Position numbers and translations under genes: made by a program
NCBI RefSeq assembly: GCF_020131355.1
Contig: NZ_JAHLEL010000038.1
Location: 434,001-498,000 of the forward strand
Origin: Pseudonocardia sp. ICBG1293
Lineage (GTDB): Bacteria; Actinomycetota; Actinomycetes; Mycobacteriales; Pseudonocardiaceae
Direction of reading: 5' to 3'
DNA: 64,000 bases
The notes under the pieces: generated by a model
What the model was told of the DNA's origin: nothing
What the model saw: the letters and a program-made list of their open reading frames with translations, nothing else
Databases searched by the model: none
Part shown: piece by piece, positions 44,801-52,500 of the stretch
Numbering within the stretch: the first letter of the stretch is position 1
Layout of the letters: each line of letters begins with the position of its first letter

Positions 44801-45232
44801 TCAGGAGGCGGGGACGCAGAGACCCGGACAGCGGCCGATCCGGCCCTCGAACGAGACCCGGGTGCCGTCCGGGCCCGGCTCGACCCGTACGTCCTCGGCG
44901 ACGGCCTCGATCATCCCGATACCCCGTCCGCGGTGACCCGGATCGGCGGGCGGGTCGCGCCACAGCCCCCGGTCGCTGACCTCCATCCGCACCCGGTGCC
45001 CCTCGGCCTCACCCCGCAGCACGACCGTCGGTGCGTCGTCGGAGGTCGTGGCCCCGTAGGCGTGCTCGATGCTGTTGGACACGGCCTCGTTCACCGCGAG
45101 CACGAGATCCTGCACGGTCGGGCACTGCTGGTCGGTCCCGCACAGCGACGCCAGCCATCTCCCGGTCTCCCGGCGGGAGCGACCTGCCGACCCGGGTTCG
45201 ACGGGTAGCTCGACACGCAGAGGCGGGGGCAT
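44801..45232 (-). CDS. Anti-sigma factor, RsbW/SpoIIAB-type ATPase
   Basis: 143-residue GHKL ATP-binding protein. N box VLAVNEAVSNSIEHAY, G1 box MEVSDRGLW with a following PPADPGHRGRGIGM (G2 box). Such kinases bind a SigB/SigF-type sigma factor and are countered by an anti-anti-sigma; no anti-anti-sigma gene is seen here. It is divergent from the sigma gene rather than co-directional as in classical operons, so the partnership is inferred from proximity. Confidence 0.85.
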   Translation of the reverse strand: MPPPLRVELPVEPGSAGRSRRETGRWLASLCGTDQQCPTVQDLVLAVNEAVSNSIEHAYGATTSDDAPTVVLRGEAEGHRVRMEVSDRGLWRDPPADPGHRGRGIGMIEAVAEDVRVEPGPDGTRVSFEGRIGRCPGLCVPAS

Positions 45233-45388
45233 GCCGAAGCAGTACCCACCCTGCCGCCGTGCAACTCATCGGAGTGACCGTCGATCGACAGTCGACCAGG
45301 TCACGTGTCGTTCGACATGCGGTTCGGTCGTGTGCGGCCTACCGTCGACCGGTGATGGTAGTCGATCATCGTCGGCCGTGGAGACGGC

Positions 45389-46318
45389 ATGACTGAGCGC
45401 AGCACGCACGCCGGGGCAGCCGAGGCGTCGCGCGCCGACGACGCGACGGCGGACCCGGTGGACGGCACGACCGGGCACGCTCTCGACGCCCCGACCGGCC
45501 CGGACGTGCCCGTCCCGGACGAGGTGGTCGGCCGCTCCGACGAGTACGCCCACCTCGTCGGGCCCCTGCACGCGTTCGCGGCCGCCGACGCCTCCGACCC
45601 CGAGCGGGAGCGGCTGCGCTCGGAGCTGGCGCGGGGCTTCCATCCGGTCGTGCGGCACATCGCCGGGCGCTACCGCCACCGTGGCGAACCGGTGGAGGAC
45701 CTGGAGCAGGTCGGCGCGATCGGTCTGCTCAACGCGCTGGACCGGTTCGACCCGACCCAGGGCACGCCGTTCCTCGCCTACGCCGTCCCCACGATCACCG
45801 GGGAGATCCGCCGGTACTTCCGCGACCGCACCTGGTCGATGCGCGTCCCGCGGCGGCTCAAGGACATCCAGAGCCGGATGACCCGGGCCCAGGAGGAGCT
45901 GGCCTCGCGCCACGGGCGGGCCCCGAAGGTCTCCGAGCTGGCCGAGCACCTCGGTATCGGCCGCGAGGAGGTCATCGAAGGGCTGCAGGCCCAGGACTCC
46001 TACCGCTCGGACTCGCTCGACCAGCTCGTCGGCGACACCGACAACCCGCTGGGTGAGATCGTCGGGGGCATCGACGCCGGGATGGACGCGGTCGAGGCCC
46101 GCGAGTCGCTGCGGCCCGCGCTGCGCAAGCTCCCCGAGCGGGAGCGGACCATCCTGATGCTGCGGTTCTTCGGCAACCAGACCCAGACCCAGATCGCCGC
46201 CCAGGTCGGGCTCTCGCAGATGCACGTGTCCCGGCTGCTCGCCCGGACCCTGGTGACCCTGCGCGGCCACCTCGCGGACGACCAGGCCCACCGCGACGGG
46301 GTCCCCGAAGCGGGCTGA
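45389..46318 (+). CDS. RNA polymerase sigma factor, SigB/SigF/SigG type
   Basis: 309 residues. A non-conserved acidic N-terminus (about 1-70) precedes region 2 (DLEQVGAIGLLNALDRFDP, PTITGEIRRYFRDRTW), region 3 (RAPKVSELAEHLGIGREEV) and region 4 (LPERERTILMLRFFGNQTQT with QIAAQVGLSQMHVSRLLART helix-turn-helix). In actinomycetes this group governs general stress, osmotic or developmental responses. The divergent 156-bp gap to the anti-sigma gene should carry the promoter. Two GNTT-N16-GGGCAC sequences nearby fit its expected consensus. Confidence 0.93.
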   Translation: MTERSTHAGAAEASRADDATADPVDGTTGHALDAPTGPDVPVPDEVVGRSDEYAHLVGPLHAFAAADASDPERERLRSELARGFHPVVRHIAGRYRHRGEPVEDLEQVGAIGLLNALDRFDPTQGTPFLAYAVPTITGEIRRYFRDRTWSMRVPRRLKDIQSRMTRAQEELASRHGRAPKVSELAEHLGIGREEVIEGLQAQDSYRSDSLDQLVGDTDNPLGEIVGGIDAGMDAVEARESLRPALRKLPERERTILMLRFFGNQTQTQIAAQVGLSQMHVSRLLARTLVTLRGHLADDQAHRDGVPEAG

Positions 46319-46404
46319 CGGCGCGGCACTGCGACGACCGGGTGTCCGCGGTGATCCGATCGGGGCAACCGGGCCGGTCATGGCCACCCGGTGGTCACCC
46401 GGGC

Positions 46405-46430
46405 GTTTCCGTGACGACCCTCGTGGGCAC
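46405..46430 (+). promoter_or_regulatory. Candidate SigB/SigF-type promoter, copy B
   Basis: GTTT, 16 bases, then GGGCAC; the sequence around the second box (GTGGGCACCCTGT) repeats that at 44519. It lies about 165 bp upstream of the Lys/Ala-rich protein gene. The rest of the 282-bp gap holds nothing I recognise. Confidence 0.4.
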
Positions 46431-46600
46431 CCTGTCGTGTTCCGCGCACGCCGTCGCCCGCCCGTCGGGCCGCGGTGTCGCGCATCCGCAGACATCAGCG
46501 AGACCGTCGTCCCGCGACCCGTCCCCGCGCGGCCGGCCGGTGGCCCACCGGCCGGCTCGGCGGTGTGCCGTCGGTCGGGACGACAGGGGAGGACCCGGGT

Positions 46601-47269
46601 ATGGCAGTGCAGGAGAAGGCGTCCGCCGTCGTCACCGAGCGTGCGGAGCAGGCGGCCGCCAGGGCGGAGAGGGCCGCGGCGGCGGCGCAGCAGGCCGCGG
46701 AGATCGCGACCGGTGCCGCAGGCCCGGCCCGGGAGGCCGGGGCGGCGGGCAAGGCCGGGAAGAAGGCAGGGAAGGCGGGCAAGGCCGGGGAGAAGGCCGG
46801 CTCCGCCCAGGGGAAGAAGGCCGGGAAGCGGGCCGCCCAGGCGGCGAAGGCCGACACGAAGAAGGCCCGTCGCCGGGAGGAGAAGGAGGCCGAGAAGGCC
46901 GTCCGCGCCGCCGAGAAGGCCGAGAAGAAGGCCCGCAAGCAGGCGAAGGCGGAGCGGGCCGAGCAGGAGAAGGCCGCGGCCGCGGAGAAGAAGGCCGCGA
47001 AGAAGGCGAAGGCCGCCCGCCTGGAGAAGGTCGCCCGGCGCGACGCCGCCGCGAAGGCGGCGAAGAAGGCCCGGAAGCTGGCGAAGGAGCAGGTCGTCGC
47101 CGAGCAGCCCGGCAGTGGCGTCGGGACTCCCGAGACCACGCCCGCCGAGCGGGAGAACCGTCGTCGGGAGGCCGAGCGGGAGGCCGCCCGGCTCGCCGCC
47201 GCGGCCGAGCACAAGGCCACCGCCGAGCGGCCCACCGAGGTGCACCACACCAACGGCCTGCGCGTCTGA
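46601..47269 (+). CDS. Lys/Ala-rich, histone-tail-like protein
   Basis: 222 residues, extremely rich in Ala, Lys, Glu and Arg. The sequence alternates AAK/KKA-type repeats (AGKAGKKAGKAGKAG near 50-65, long charged helices at 80-180), predicting extended coiled helices with a basic surface. No globular domain, signal or membrane segment. Similar low-complexity basic proteins bind DNA (H1-like, or tails of mycobacterial HupB), but the family assignment is inference. AGGGGAGGA precedes the ATG. A SigF-type promoter-like sequence upstream suggests stress control. A perfect terminator hairpin follows. Confidence 0.8.
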   Translation: MAVQEKASAVVTERAEQAAARAERAAAAAQQAAEIATGAAGPAREAGAAGKAGKKAGKAGKAGEKAGSAQGKKAGKRAAQAAKADTKKARRREEKEAEKAVRAAEKAEKKARKQAKAERAEQEKAAAAEKKAAKKAKAARLEKVARRDAAAKAAKKARKLAKEQVVAEQPGSGVGTPETTPAERENRRREAEREAARLAAAAEHKATAERPTEVHHTNGLRV

Positions 47270-47290
47270 CCACCGGACCCCGCACGACCG

Positions 47291-47324
47291 GCGACGCCCG
47301 GACCCGATCGGGTCCGGGCGTCGC
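47291..47324 (+). terminator. Terminator hairpin
   Basis: A perfect 15-bp stem (GCGACGCCCGGACCC and complement) with a GATC loop, 21 bp after the stop of the Lys/Ala-rich protein gene. Confidence 0.7.
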
Positions 47325-47346
47325 GGTGTGTCAGACACTGCACACC
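47325..47346. promoter_or_regulatory. 22-bp inverted repeat before the metal-transport operon
   Basis: GGTGTG, 10 bases, CACACC, with an inner GTGT-CAG-ACAC. It lies 54 bp upstream of cbiM, directly after the terminator. A metalloregulator operator is a reasonable guess. No cobalamin riboswitch can fit in this 75-bp gap. Confidence 0.5.
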
Positions 47347-47399
47347 TGACCGGATGTTCAGGCTTGCACGATCGAACGACGTGGTCGTAGCGTTCGCCC

Positions 47400-48116
47400 G
47401 TGCACATCGCCGAGGGTTATCTCCCGCCACTGCACGCGGCGGCCTGGACCGTCGTCGCGGCGCCGTTCGTCGTGCACGGCGCCCGCGCCGTGGTGCGCCG
47501 CGTCCGGGAGGACCCGGACACCAAGCTGCTGCTCGCCGCGGCCGGCGCGTTCACGTTCGTCCTCTCGGCGCTGAAGATCCCCTCGGTGACCGGGTCGTCG
47601 TCGCACCCGACCGGAACCGGGCTGGGCGCCGTGCTGTTCCGACCACCGGTGATGGCCCTGCTCGGGACGGTGGTGCTGTTCTTCCAGGCCGTCCTGCTCG
47701 CCCACGGCGGCCTCACCACGCTCGGTGCCAACGCGTTCTCGATGGCGATCGCCGGGCCGTGGATCGCCTACGGCGCCTACGTCGTGGTCCGCAGACTCGG
47801 CGGCTCTCTCGGGCCCGCGGTGTTCGCCGCGGCCTTCCTCGGCGACCTCGCCACCTACACGATCACCAGTGCGCAGCTCGCACTCGCCTTCCCCGACCCC
47901 ACCTCCGGCTTCGGCGGGGCCTTCGTCACCTTCGCCTCGATCTTCTCGATCACCCAGATCCCGCTGGCGGTCGCCGAGGGGCTGCTGACGGTGCTCGTCG
48001 TGCGGCTGCTCGTGCGCATCACCCCGGACGAGCTGCGCCGCCTCGGCGTGCTCCGCCCGGCGACCACCGGGACGACCGGGACCACCGCCACCACCGAGAA
48101 GGAGGCGTCGGCGTGA
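47400..48116 (+). CDS. cbiM: ECF metal transporter, substrate-binding membrane subunit (CbiM/NikM type)
   Basis: 238 residues with about seven hydrophobic helices. It begins MHIAEGYLP, where the N-terminal Met-His-Ile segment chelates the metal in CbiM/NikM. Further motifs: [20 protein letters not shown] and [19 protein letters not shown], both diagnostic. Imports Co2+ or Ni2+ in complex with CbiN, CbiQ and CbiO, all encoded next. Sequence alone does not decide between cobalt and nickel; lack of a B12 riboswitch leaves nickel open. GTG start fixed by the conserved N-terminus. Confidence 0.93.
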   Translation: MHIAEGYLPPLHAAAWTVVAAPFVVHGARAVVRRVREDPDTKLLLAAAGAFTFVLSALKIPSVTGSSSHPTGTGLGAVLFRPPVMALLGTVVLFFQAVLLAHGGLTTLGANAFSMAIAGPWIAYGAYVVVRRLGGSLGPAVFAAAFLGDLATYTITSAQLALAFPDPTSGFGGAFVTFASIFSITQIPLAVAEGLLTVLVVRLLVRITPDELRRLGVLRPATTGTTGTTATTEKEASA

Positions 48117-48403
48117 GCCGCTCGACCGTCGTCAACATCCTGCTGGTCGTCGCCGTCGTCGCGCTGTTCGCGGTGCCCGTGCTGTTCGTCCCCGGTGAGT
48201 ACGCCGGGTCCGACGGACAGGCGGGCGAGGCCATCGAGGCCACCGGCTACCAGCCGTGGTTCAGCCCGGTGTGGGAGCCGCCGTCGGGCGAGATCGAGTC
48301 CGGCATCTTCGCGATGCAGGCCGCGGCCGGCGCGGGCGTGCTCGGCTACTGCATCGGCGTCGCCCGTACCCGGAGCCGGGAGAAGGCCGCCCGGCAGACC
48401 TGA
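48113..48403 (+). CDS. cbiN: ECF metal transporter, CbiN-like small subunit
   Basis: 96 residues, two membrane helices ([20 protein letters not shown] near the N-terminus and [13 protein letters not shown] near the C-terminus) flanking a periplasmic loop with [15 protein letters not shown] and [14 protein letters not shown], the CbiN signature. Needed for CbiM activity. GTG overlaps the cbiM stop. Confidence 0.9.
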   Translation: MSRSTVVNILLVVAVVALFAVPVLFVPGEYAGSDGQAGEAIEATGYQPWFSPVWEPPSGEIESGIFAMQAAAGAGVLGYCIGVARTRSREKAARQT

Positions 48404-49119
48404 TGCTGCTGATCGACGAGACCGCGCACGCCAACCGCTGGCGGTCCCGGCACCCGGGGGAGAAGGCGTTCCTCGCACTGGGCCTGCTGCTGCTCGCGGT
48501 CGTCCTCCCGCCGTGGCCGGGGGCCGTCCTGACCGGCACCGCGGCACTGGCACTGCTGCTGGGCGGGGCCAGGGTGCCGTGGCGGACGGCGCTGCGGCTG
48601 CTCGCGCTGCCGCTCGGGTTCGTGCTGGTGGGAGCGCTGCCGCTGCTGGTGACCGTGGGCGGGGACCCGTGGCTCGCGCTCGCCCCGGGCGGACCGGCCC
48701 GCGCCGCCGCGCTCGTCGGACGCTCGCTGGCCGCGGTGTCCTGCCTGGTCCTCTTCGCCGCGACGACGCCGCTCGCCGACACCCTGCCCCGGCTGCGGTG
48801 GGTACCGCCGGCCGTCCTGGAGATCACCCTGCTCGTCTACCGGATGCTGTTCCTGCTGCTGGACTCGCTGACCGCGGTCCGGGAGGCCCAGTCGCTGCGG
48901 ATGGGGTTCCGGACGCGGCGCACCACCTTCCGGTCCCTGGCCGCCCAGGGCGGGGCGGTGTTCGTCCGCGCCTTCGACCGCGCCGGCCTCGCCTCCCGCG
49001 GCTACGACGGCTCGCTGCGCGTCCGGGTCCCCGCCCGCACGGTCTCGCCCGGCTTCGTCGCGGCCAGCGCGGTCCTGCTGGTCGCCGTCCCGGTGCTCGC
49101 CCTGGGCACGGCCCCGTGA
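48403..49119 (+). CDS. cbiQ: ECF transporter T component (CbiQ)
   Basis: 238 residues, five or more hydrophobic helices and the cytosolic coupling motifs of EcfT proteins: SLRMGFRTRR and later FDRAGLASRGYDG, the Ala-Arg-Gly-type boxes that dock onto the ATPase. Overlaps cbiN and cbiO by a base or a few bases, so all four genes are translated together. Confidence 0.92.
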   Translation: MLLIDETAHANRWRSRHPGEKAFLALGLLLLAVVLPPWPGAVLTGTAALALLLGGARVPWRTALRLLALPLGFVLVGALPLLVTVGGDPWLALAPGGPARAAALVGRSLAAVSCLVLFAATTPLADTLPRLRWVPPAVLEITLLVYRMLFLLLDSLTAVREAQSLRMGFRTRRTTFRSLAAQGGAVFVRAFDRAGLASRGYDGSLRVRVPARTVSPGFVAASAVLLVAVPVLALGTAP

Positions 49120-49964
49120 CCCCGGTCCTGCAGGCCCGCGGCCTGGTCTTCGCCTACCCGGACGGGCCGACGGTGCTGGACGGGGCCGACCTCGTCGTCG
49201 ACCCGGGGCGCAGGCTCGCCGTGCTCGGCCCCAACGGCGGCGGCAAGACCACCCTGTTCCGGCTGCTGCTCGGCCTCCTCGCCCCGTCCGCCGGGGAGGT
49301 CCTGCTCGACGGCGAGCCGGTCCGCCGGACCCGCCGCGGCCTCGCCCGACTGCGCGGGTCGGCCCAGCTCGTCCTGCAGGACCCCGACGACCAGCTGTTC
49401 TCCGCCGACGTCGCACAGGACGTGTCGTTCGGCCCGCTCAACCTCGGTCTCGACGAGGCCGAGGTGGACGCCCGGGTGCACGACGCGCTGTCCGCCGTCG
49501 GCGTCGCCGACCTCGCCGACCGGCCGACGCACCGGCTGTCGTTCGGGCAGCGCAAACGGGTCGCGATCGCCGGGGCACTCGCCGTCCGGCCCCGGGTGCT
49601 GGTGCTCGACGAGCCGACCGCGGGCCTGGACCCGGCCGGGGTGGAGGAGCTCGTCGTGGTGCTGGAGCGGCTGCAACGGGCCGGGACCGCGGTCGTGCTC
49701 TCCACCCACGACGTCGACCTCGCCCACCGCTGGGCCGACGACGTCGCCGTCGTCGCGCAGGGACGGGTCCGGCGCGGTGCGGCGGCGGAGGTCCTCGGCG
49801 ACGCCGCACTGCTCGCGGGCGCCCGGCTCGGCCCGGCCTGGGCGCCGGCCGTCGCGCGGCTGCTCGCGCTGGCGGGCCACTCCGGCGCGGCGCCCGGCAC
49901 GGCGGCGGAGCTGCACGACCTGGTCGCGCGACTTGCGAGCCGTGAGACACCGGCGGGAGGGTGA
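49116..49964 (+). CDS. cbiO: ECF transporter ATPase (CbiO)
   Basis: 282-residue ABC ATPase. Walker A GPNGGGKTT, Q-loop LVLQDPDDQLFS (the DPDDQLF variant is typical of CbiO/EcfA), signature LSFGQRKR, Walker B VLVLDEPTAGLD and H-loop STHD. Energises the CbiMNQ complex at the inner membrane. A single ATPase gene, so it should act as a homodimer. The next gene starts 5 bp downstream but is unrelated in function. Confidence 0.94.
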   Translation: MTPVLQARGLVFAYPDGPTVLDGADLVVDPGRRLAVLGPNGGGKTTLFRLLLGLLAPSAGEVLLDGEPVRRTRRGLARLRGSAQLVLQDPDDQLFSADVAQDVSFGPLNLGLDEAEVDARVHDALSAVGVADLADRPTHRLSFGQRKRVAIAGALAVRPRVLVLDEPTAGLDPAGVEELVVVLERLQRAGTAVVLSTHDVDLAHRWADDVAVVAQGRVRRGAAAEVLGDAALLAGARLGPAWAPAVARLLALAGHSGAAPGTAAELHDLVARLASRETPAGG

Positions 49965-49968
49965 TGCC

Positions 49969-50829
49969 ATGACCGTCCCGGAGCCCGCACCCGACCCGGG
50001 GGACGAGATCGACCTGACCCTCCCCAACCCGGCCCGCGTCTACGACTTCATGCTCGGCGGCGCGCACAACTTCGCCACCGACCGCGAGTTCGCCGAGAAG
50101 CTGCTGGCCGTGCTGCCCGACACCCGCGAGGTCGCGCTCGCCAACCGAGCCTTCCTCGGCCGGGCGGTACGGGCCTGCCTCGACCGCGGGGTGCGTCAGT
50201 TCCTCGACCTCGGCTCGGGCATCCCCACCGCCGCGCCGGTGCACGAGATCGCCCACCGCGCGGACCCGGCCGCACGCGTCGCCTACGTCGACGTCGAGGC
50301 GGTGTCGGTCGCGATGAGCCGCCGGATCCTGGCCGGCGTGGACGGCACCTCGATCACCGCGGCCGACCTCACCGACGTCGACGCGGTGCTCACCGCGCCG
50401 GGGGTGGCGGACCTGCTCGACCCGGCCGAGCCGGTCGCCGTGCTCGCGGTGTCGGTGCTGCACTTCGTCCGCGACGACGAGCTGCTCGGCACCCTGTTCG
50501 ACCGCTACGCGACGGCCTTCGGGCCCGGCAGCATGCTCGTCGTGTCGCACGGCAGCACCGACGTCGACGACCCGGCCGCCGCCGAGCGGATGCGCACCAT
50601 CGAGCGCTTTACCCAGGACAGCGCACAGCCGGCCCGGGCCCGGGACCGTGCCCAGCTCCGCCACCTGCTCGTCGACCGGACCGGCCACCGGCTGGAGCTG
50701 CTGGAGCCGGGCCTGGTCGACGTGAGCGCATGGCGGCCCGAGGACGGGCGGCCGCCCGTCGGGCCCGCCGGGATGTACGCGGTCGTCGGGGAGGTCGTCC
50801 CGCGCCGCGGGGACGGTCAGTCCCGGTAG
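49969..50829 (+). CDS. SAM-dependent methyltransferase, DUF574 family
   Basis: 286 residues of the PF04672 family found almost only in actinomycetes. Signatures: LPNPARVYDFMLGGAHNFATDR and the SAM-binding FLDLGSGIPTAAPVHEIAH, later DDPAAAERMRTIE. Substrates are not established. It slightly overlaps the convergent crotonase gene at its 3' end. Confidence 0.9.
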   Translation: MTVPEPAPDPGDEIDLTLPNPARVYDFMLGGAHNFATDREFAEKLLAVLPDTREVALANRAFLGRAVRACLDRGVRQFLDLGSGIPTAAPVHEIAHRADPAARVAYVDVEAVSVAMSRRILAGVDGTSITAADLTDVDAVLTAPGVADLLDPAEPVAVLAVSVLHFVRDDELLGTLFDRYATAFGPGSMLVVSHGSTDVDDPAAAERMRTIERFTQDSAQPARARDRAQLRHLLVDRTGHRLELLEPGLVDVSAWRPEDGRPPVGPAGMYAVVGEVVPRRGDGQSR

Positions 50830-51632
50830 ACGCCCTGGCGCTTCTCCAGGAACGCATGCACGGCCTCGGTCAGGTCGTCCGAGACCAGCTGACCGCCGTT
50901 CCAGGTGGCGATCTGGTCCAGTGAGTCGGCGACGGTGTGGTCGCGGGCGTAGGTGATCGCGTGCTTGGTGCCGCGCATCGCGAGCGGCGACTTCGCGGCC
51001 AGCGAGGCGGCCAGCTCCGCGACACCGGCCTCGAGCGCGTCGGCATCGGCGTACACGCCGTTGACCAGGCGCAGCTCCTTCGCCTCGGCGCCCGACACCG
51101 GTCGGCAGGTGTAGGCCATCTCGCGGGCGACGCCCTCGCCGACGATCCGGGGCAGCCGCTGCAGGACGCCGACGTCGGCGGCCAGGCCCATGTCGACCTC
51201 CTTGAGCACGAACGACGCGTCCGCCGTGGCGTAGCGCAGGTCGCAGGCGACGGCCAGGTCCAGGCCGGCGCCGAGACAGACACCCTGGACGGCGGCGATC
51301 ACCGGCGTGCGGCAGCGCTCGATCGCGGTCAGGCAGTCCTGCAGGTCGAGGATGGTGCGCCGCAGCGCGTCGGCACCGTGGCCGGTCGAGTCGTCCGACG
51401 CGGTCTCGCGCAGCCCGCCCAGCATCGCCACGTCGATGCCCGAGCAGAAGTGCCGTCCGTTGCCGCTGATCACCACGACCCGCACCGCCGGGTCGGCGTC
51501 CAGCTCCCGGGCGGCGTCGCGCAGCCCGAACCACATCGGCTCGTGCAGCGCGTTCGCCGCCTGCGGGCGGTCCAGGCGCAGCCGCGCGACCCCGTCCGCC
51601 ACCTCGACCGCGATCCCCGTCGGCTCGCCCAT
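50817..51632 (-). CDS. Crotonase, delta3,5-delta2,4-dienoyl-CoA isomerase-like
   Basis: 271 residues from ATG 51632 (preceded by GGAGGGCGGG); an in-frame start 33 bp upstream is possible. Oxyanion segments SGNGRHFCSGID and GVCLGAGLDLAVACD. The active-site stretch KEVDMGLAADVGVLQRLP is nearly that of ECH1-type dienoyl-CoA isomerases, with the Glu and Asp pair both present, so isomerisation of double bonds in unsaturated acyl-CoAs is more likely than hydration. Expected role is beta-oxidation of polyunsaturated chains. Divergent from the RNA methyltransferase gene. Confidence 0.88.
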   Translation of the reverse strand: MGEPTGIAVEVADGVARLRLDRPQAANALHEPMWFGLRDAARELDADPAVRVVVISGNGRHFCSGIDVAMLGGLRETASDDSTGHGADALRRTILDLQDCLTAIERCRTPVIAAVQGVCLGAGLDLAVACDLRYATADASFVLKEVDMGLAADVGVLQRLPRIVGEGVAREMAYTCRPVSGAEAKELRLVNGVYADADALEAGVAELAASLAAKSPLAMRGTKHAITYARDHTVADSLDQIATWNGGQLVSDDLTEAVHAFLEKRQGVYRD

Positions 51633-51711
51633 CCGTCCCGCCCTCCACGTGTCCTGCCCGGTCACCGGGAGGTTACCCCGGAGTAGGGCGGCGGTGTCCT
51701 AGGCTCGTCCG

Positions 51712-52500
51712 GTGCCCGACCTGACCAGCACCGCCAACCCGCGTGTCAAGAACCTGGTCCGGCTGCGCACCCGCCGCCACCGCGACGCCGCGGGCGTGAC
51801 CGTGATCGAGGGGCACGACGAGCTGGCGCTGGCGCTCGACGCCGGTGTCGAGCCGTCCGAGGTGTACTGGGCGCCGGAGGTGGTGCGGTCCGACGCGCTG
51901 CTGGCGCGGATGCCGTCGGCGCGGGTGTTCTCGGTGAGCCGCGAGGTGTTCGCGCGGATCGCCTACCGGGAGTCCCCGGACGGCTGGCTCGCGGTCGCCC
52001 CCGCCCCCGGCCGCCCGCTCGACGAGCTGGACCTCGGCCCGGACCCGCTCGTGCTGGTCGCCGAGGGTGTCGAGAAGCCCGGCAACGTCGGGGCGATGCT
52101 GCGCACCGCCGAGGCGTGCGGGGTGGACGCGGTCGTCATCGCGACCCCGGAGCGGGGCGGCACCGACTTCGCCAACCCCAACGTGGTGCGGGCGTCGAAG
52201 GGGACGGTGTTCGCGGTCCCGGTCGCCTCGGCGTCCACCCCCGAGGTGCTCGACTGGCTCGCCCGGCGGGGCATCGCCACCCTCGTGACCACCCCGGCCG
52301 GCACGACCGGGCTCGCCGGCACCGACCTGACCGGACCGAGTGCGCTGGTCATCGGGACCGAGGCCACCGGGGTGACCGAGGCATGGCTCGACCGTGCCGA
52401 CGCGACCGTGGTCATCCCGATGCGGGGGCGGGTCAACTCGCTCAACGCCTCCATCGCCGCGGCCGTGGTGCTCTACGAGGCGGTCCGTCAGCGCGGGTGA
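51712..52500 (+). CDS. TrmH/SpoU-family RNA 2'-O-ribose methyltransferase
   Basis: 262 residues of the SPOUT superfamily. N-terminal substrate-binding domain (TANPRVKNLVRLRTRRHRDA, VIEGHDEL) and a C-terminal knotted domain with VAEGVEKPGNVGAMLRTAEA, VIGTEATGV and the final MRGRVNSLNASIAAAV. It methylates rRNA or tRNA ribose; the exact site is unknown. GTG start. The last 13 bases overlap the convergent ligase gene. Confidence 0.92.
   Translation: MPDLTSTANPRVKNLVRLRTRRHRDAAGVTVIEGHDELALALDAGVEPSEVYWAPEVVRSDALLARMPSARVFSVSREVFARIAYRESPDGWLAVAPAPGRPLDELDLGPDPLVLVAEGVEKPGNVGAMLRTAEACGVDAVVIATPERGGTDFANPNVVRASKGTVFAVPVASASTPEVLDWLARRGIATLVTTPAGTTGLAGTDLTGPSALVIGTEATGVTEAWLDRADATVVIPMRGRVNSLNASIAAAVVLYEAVRQRG

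Noticed and set aside
46380-47390. Alternative frames of about 335 codons over the Lys/Ala-rich gene
   Set aside because: Arg/Pro and Gly/Arg-rich shadows; the chosen frame has a ribosome site and coherent composition.
47325-47399. Cobalamin riboswitch before cbiM
   Set aside because: The gap is too short and lacks B12-box-like sequence.
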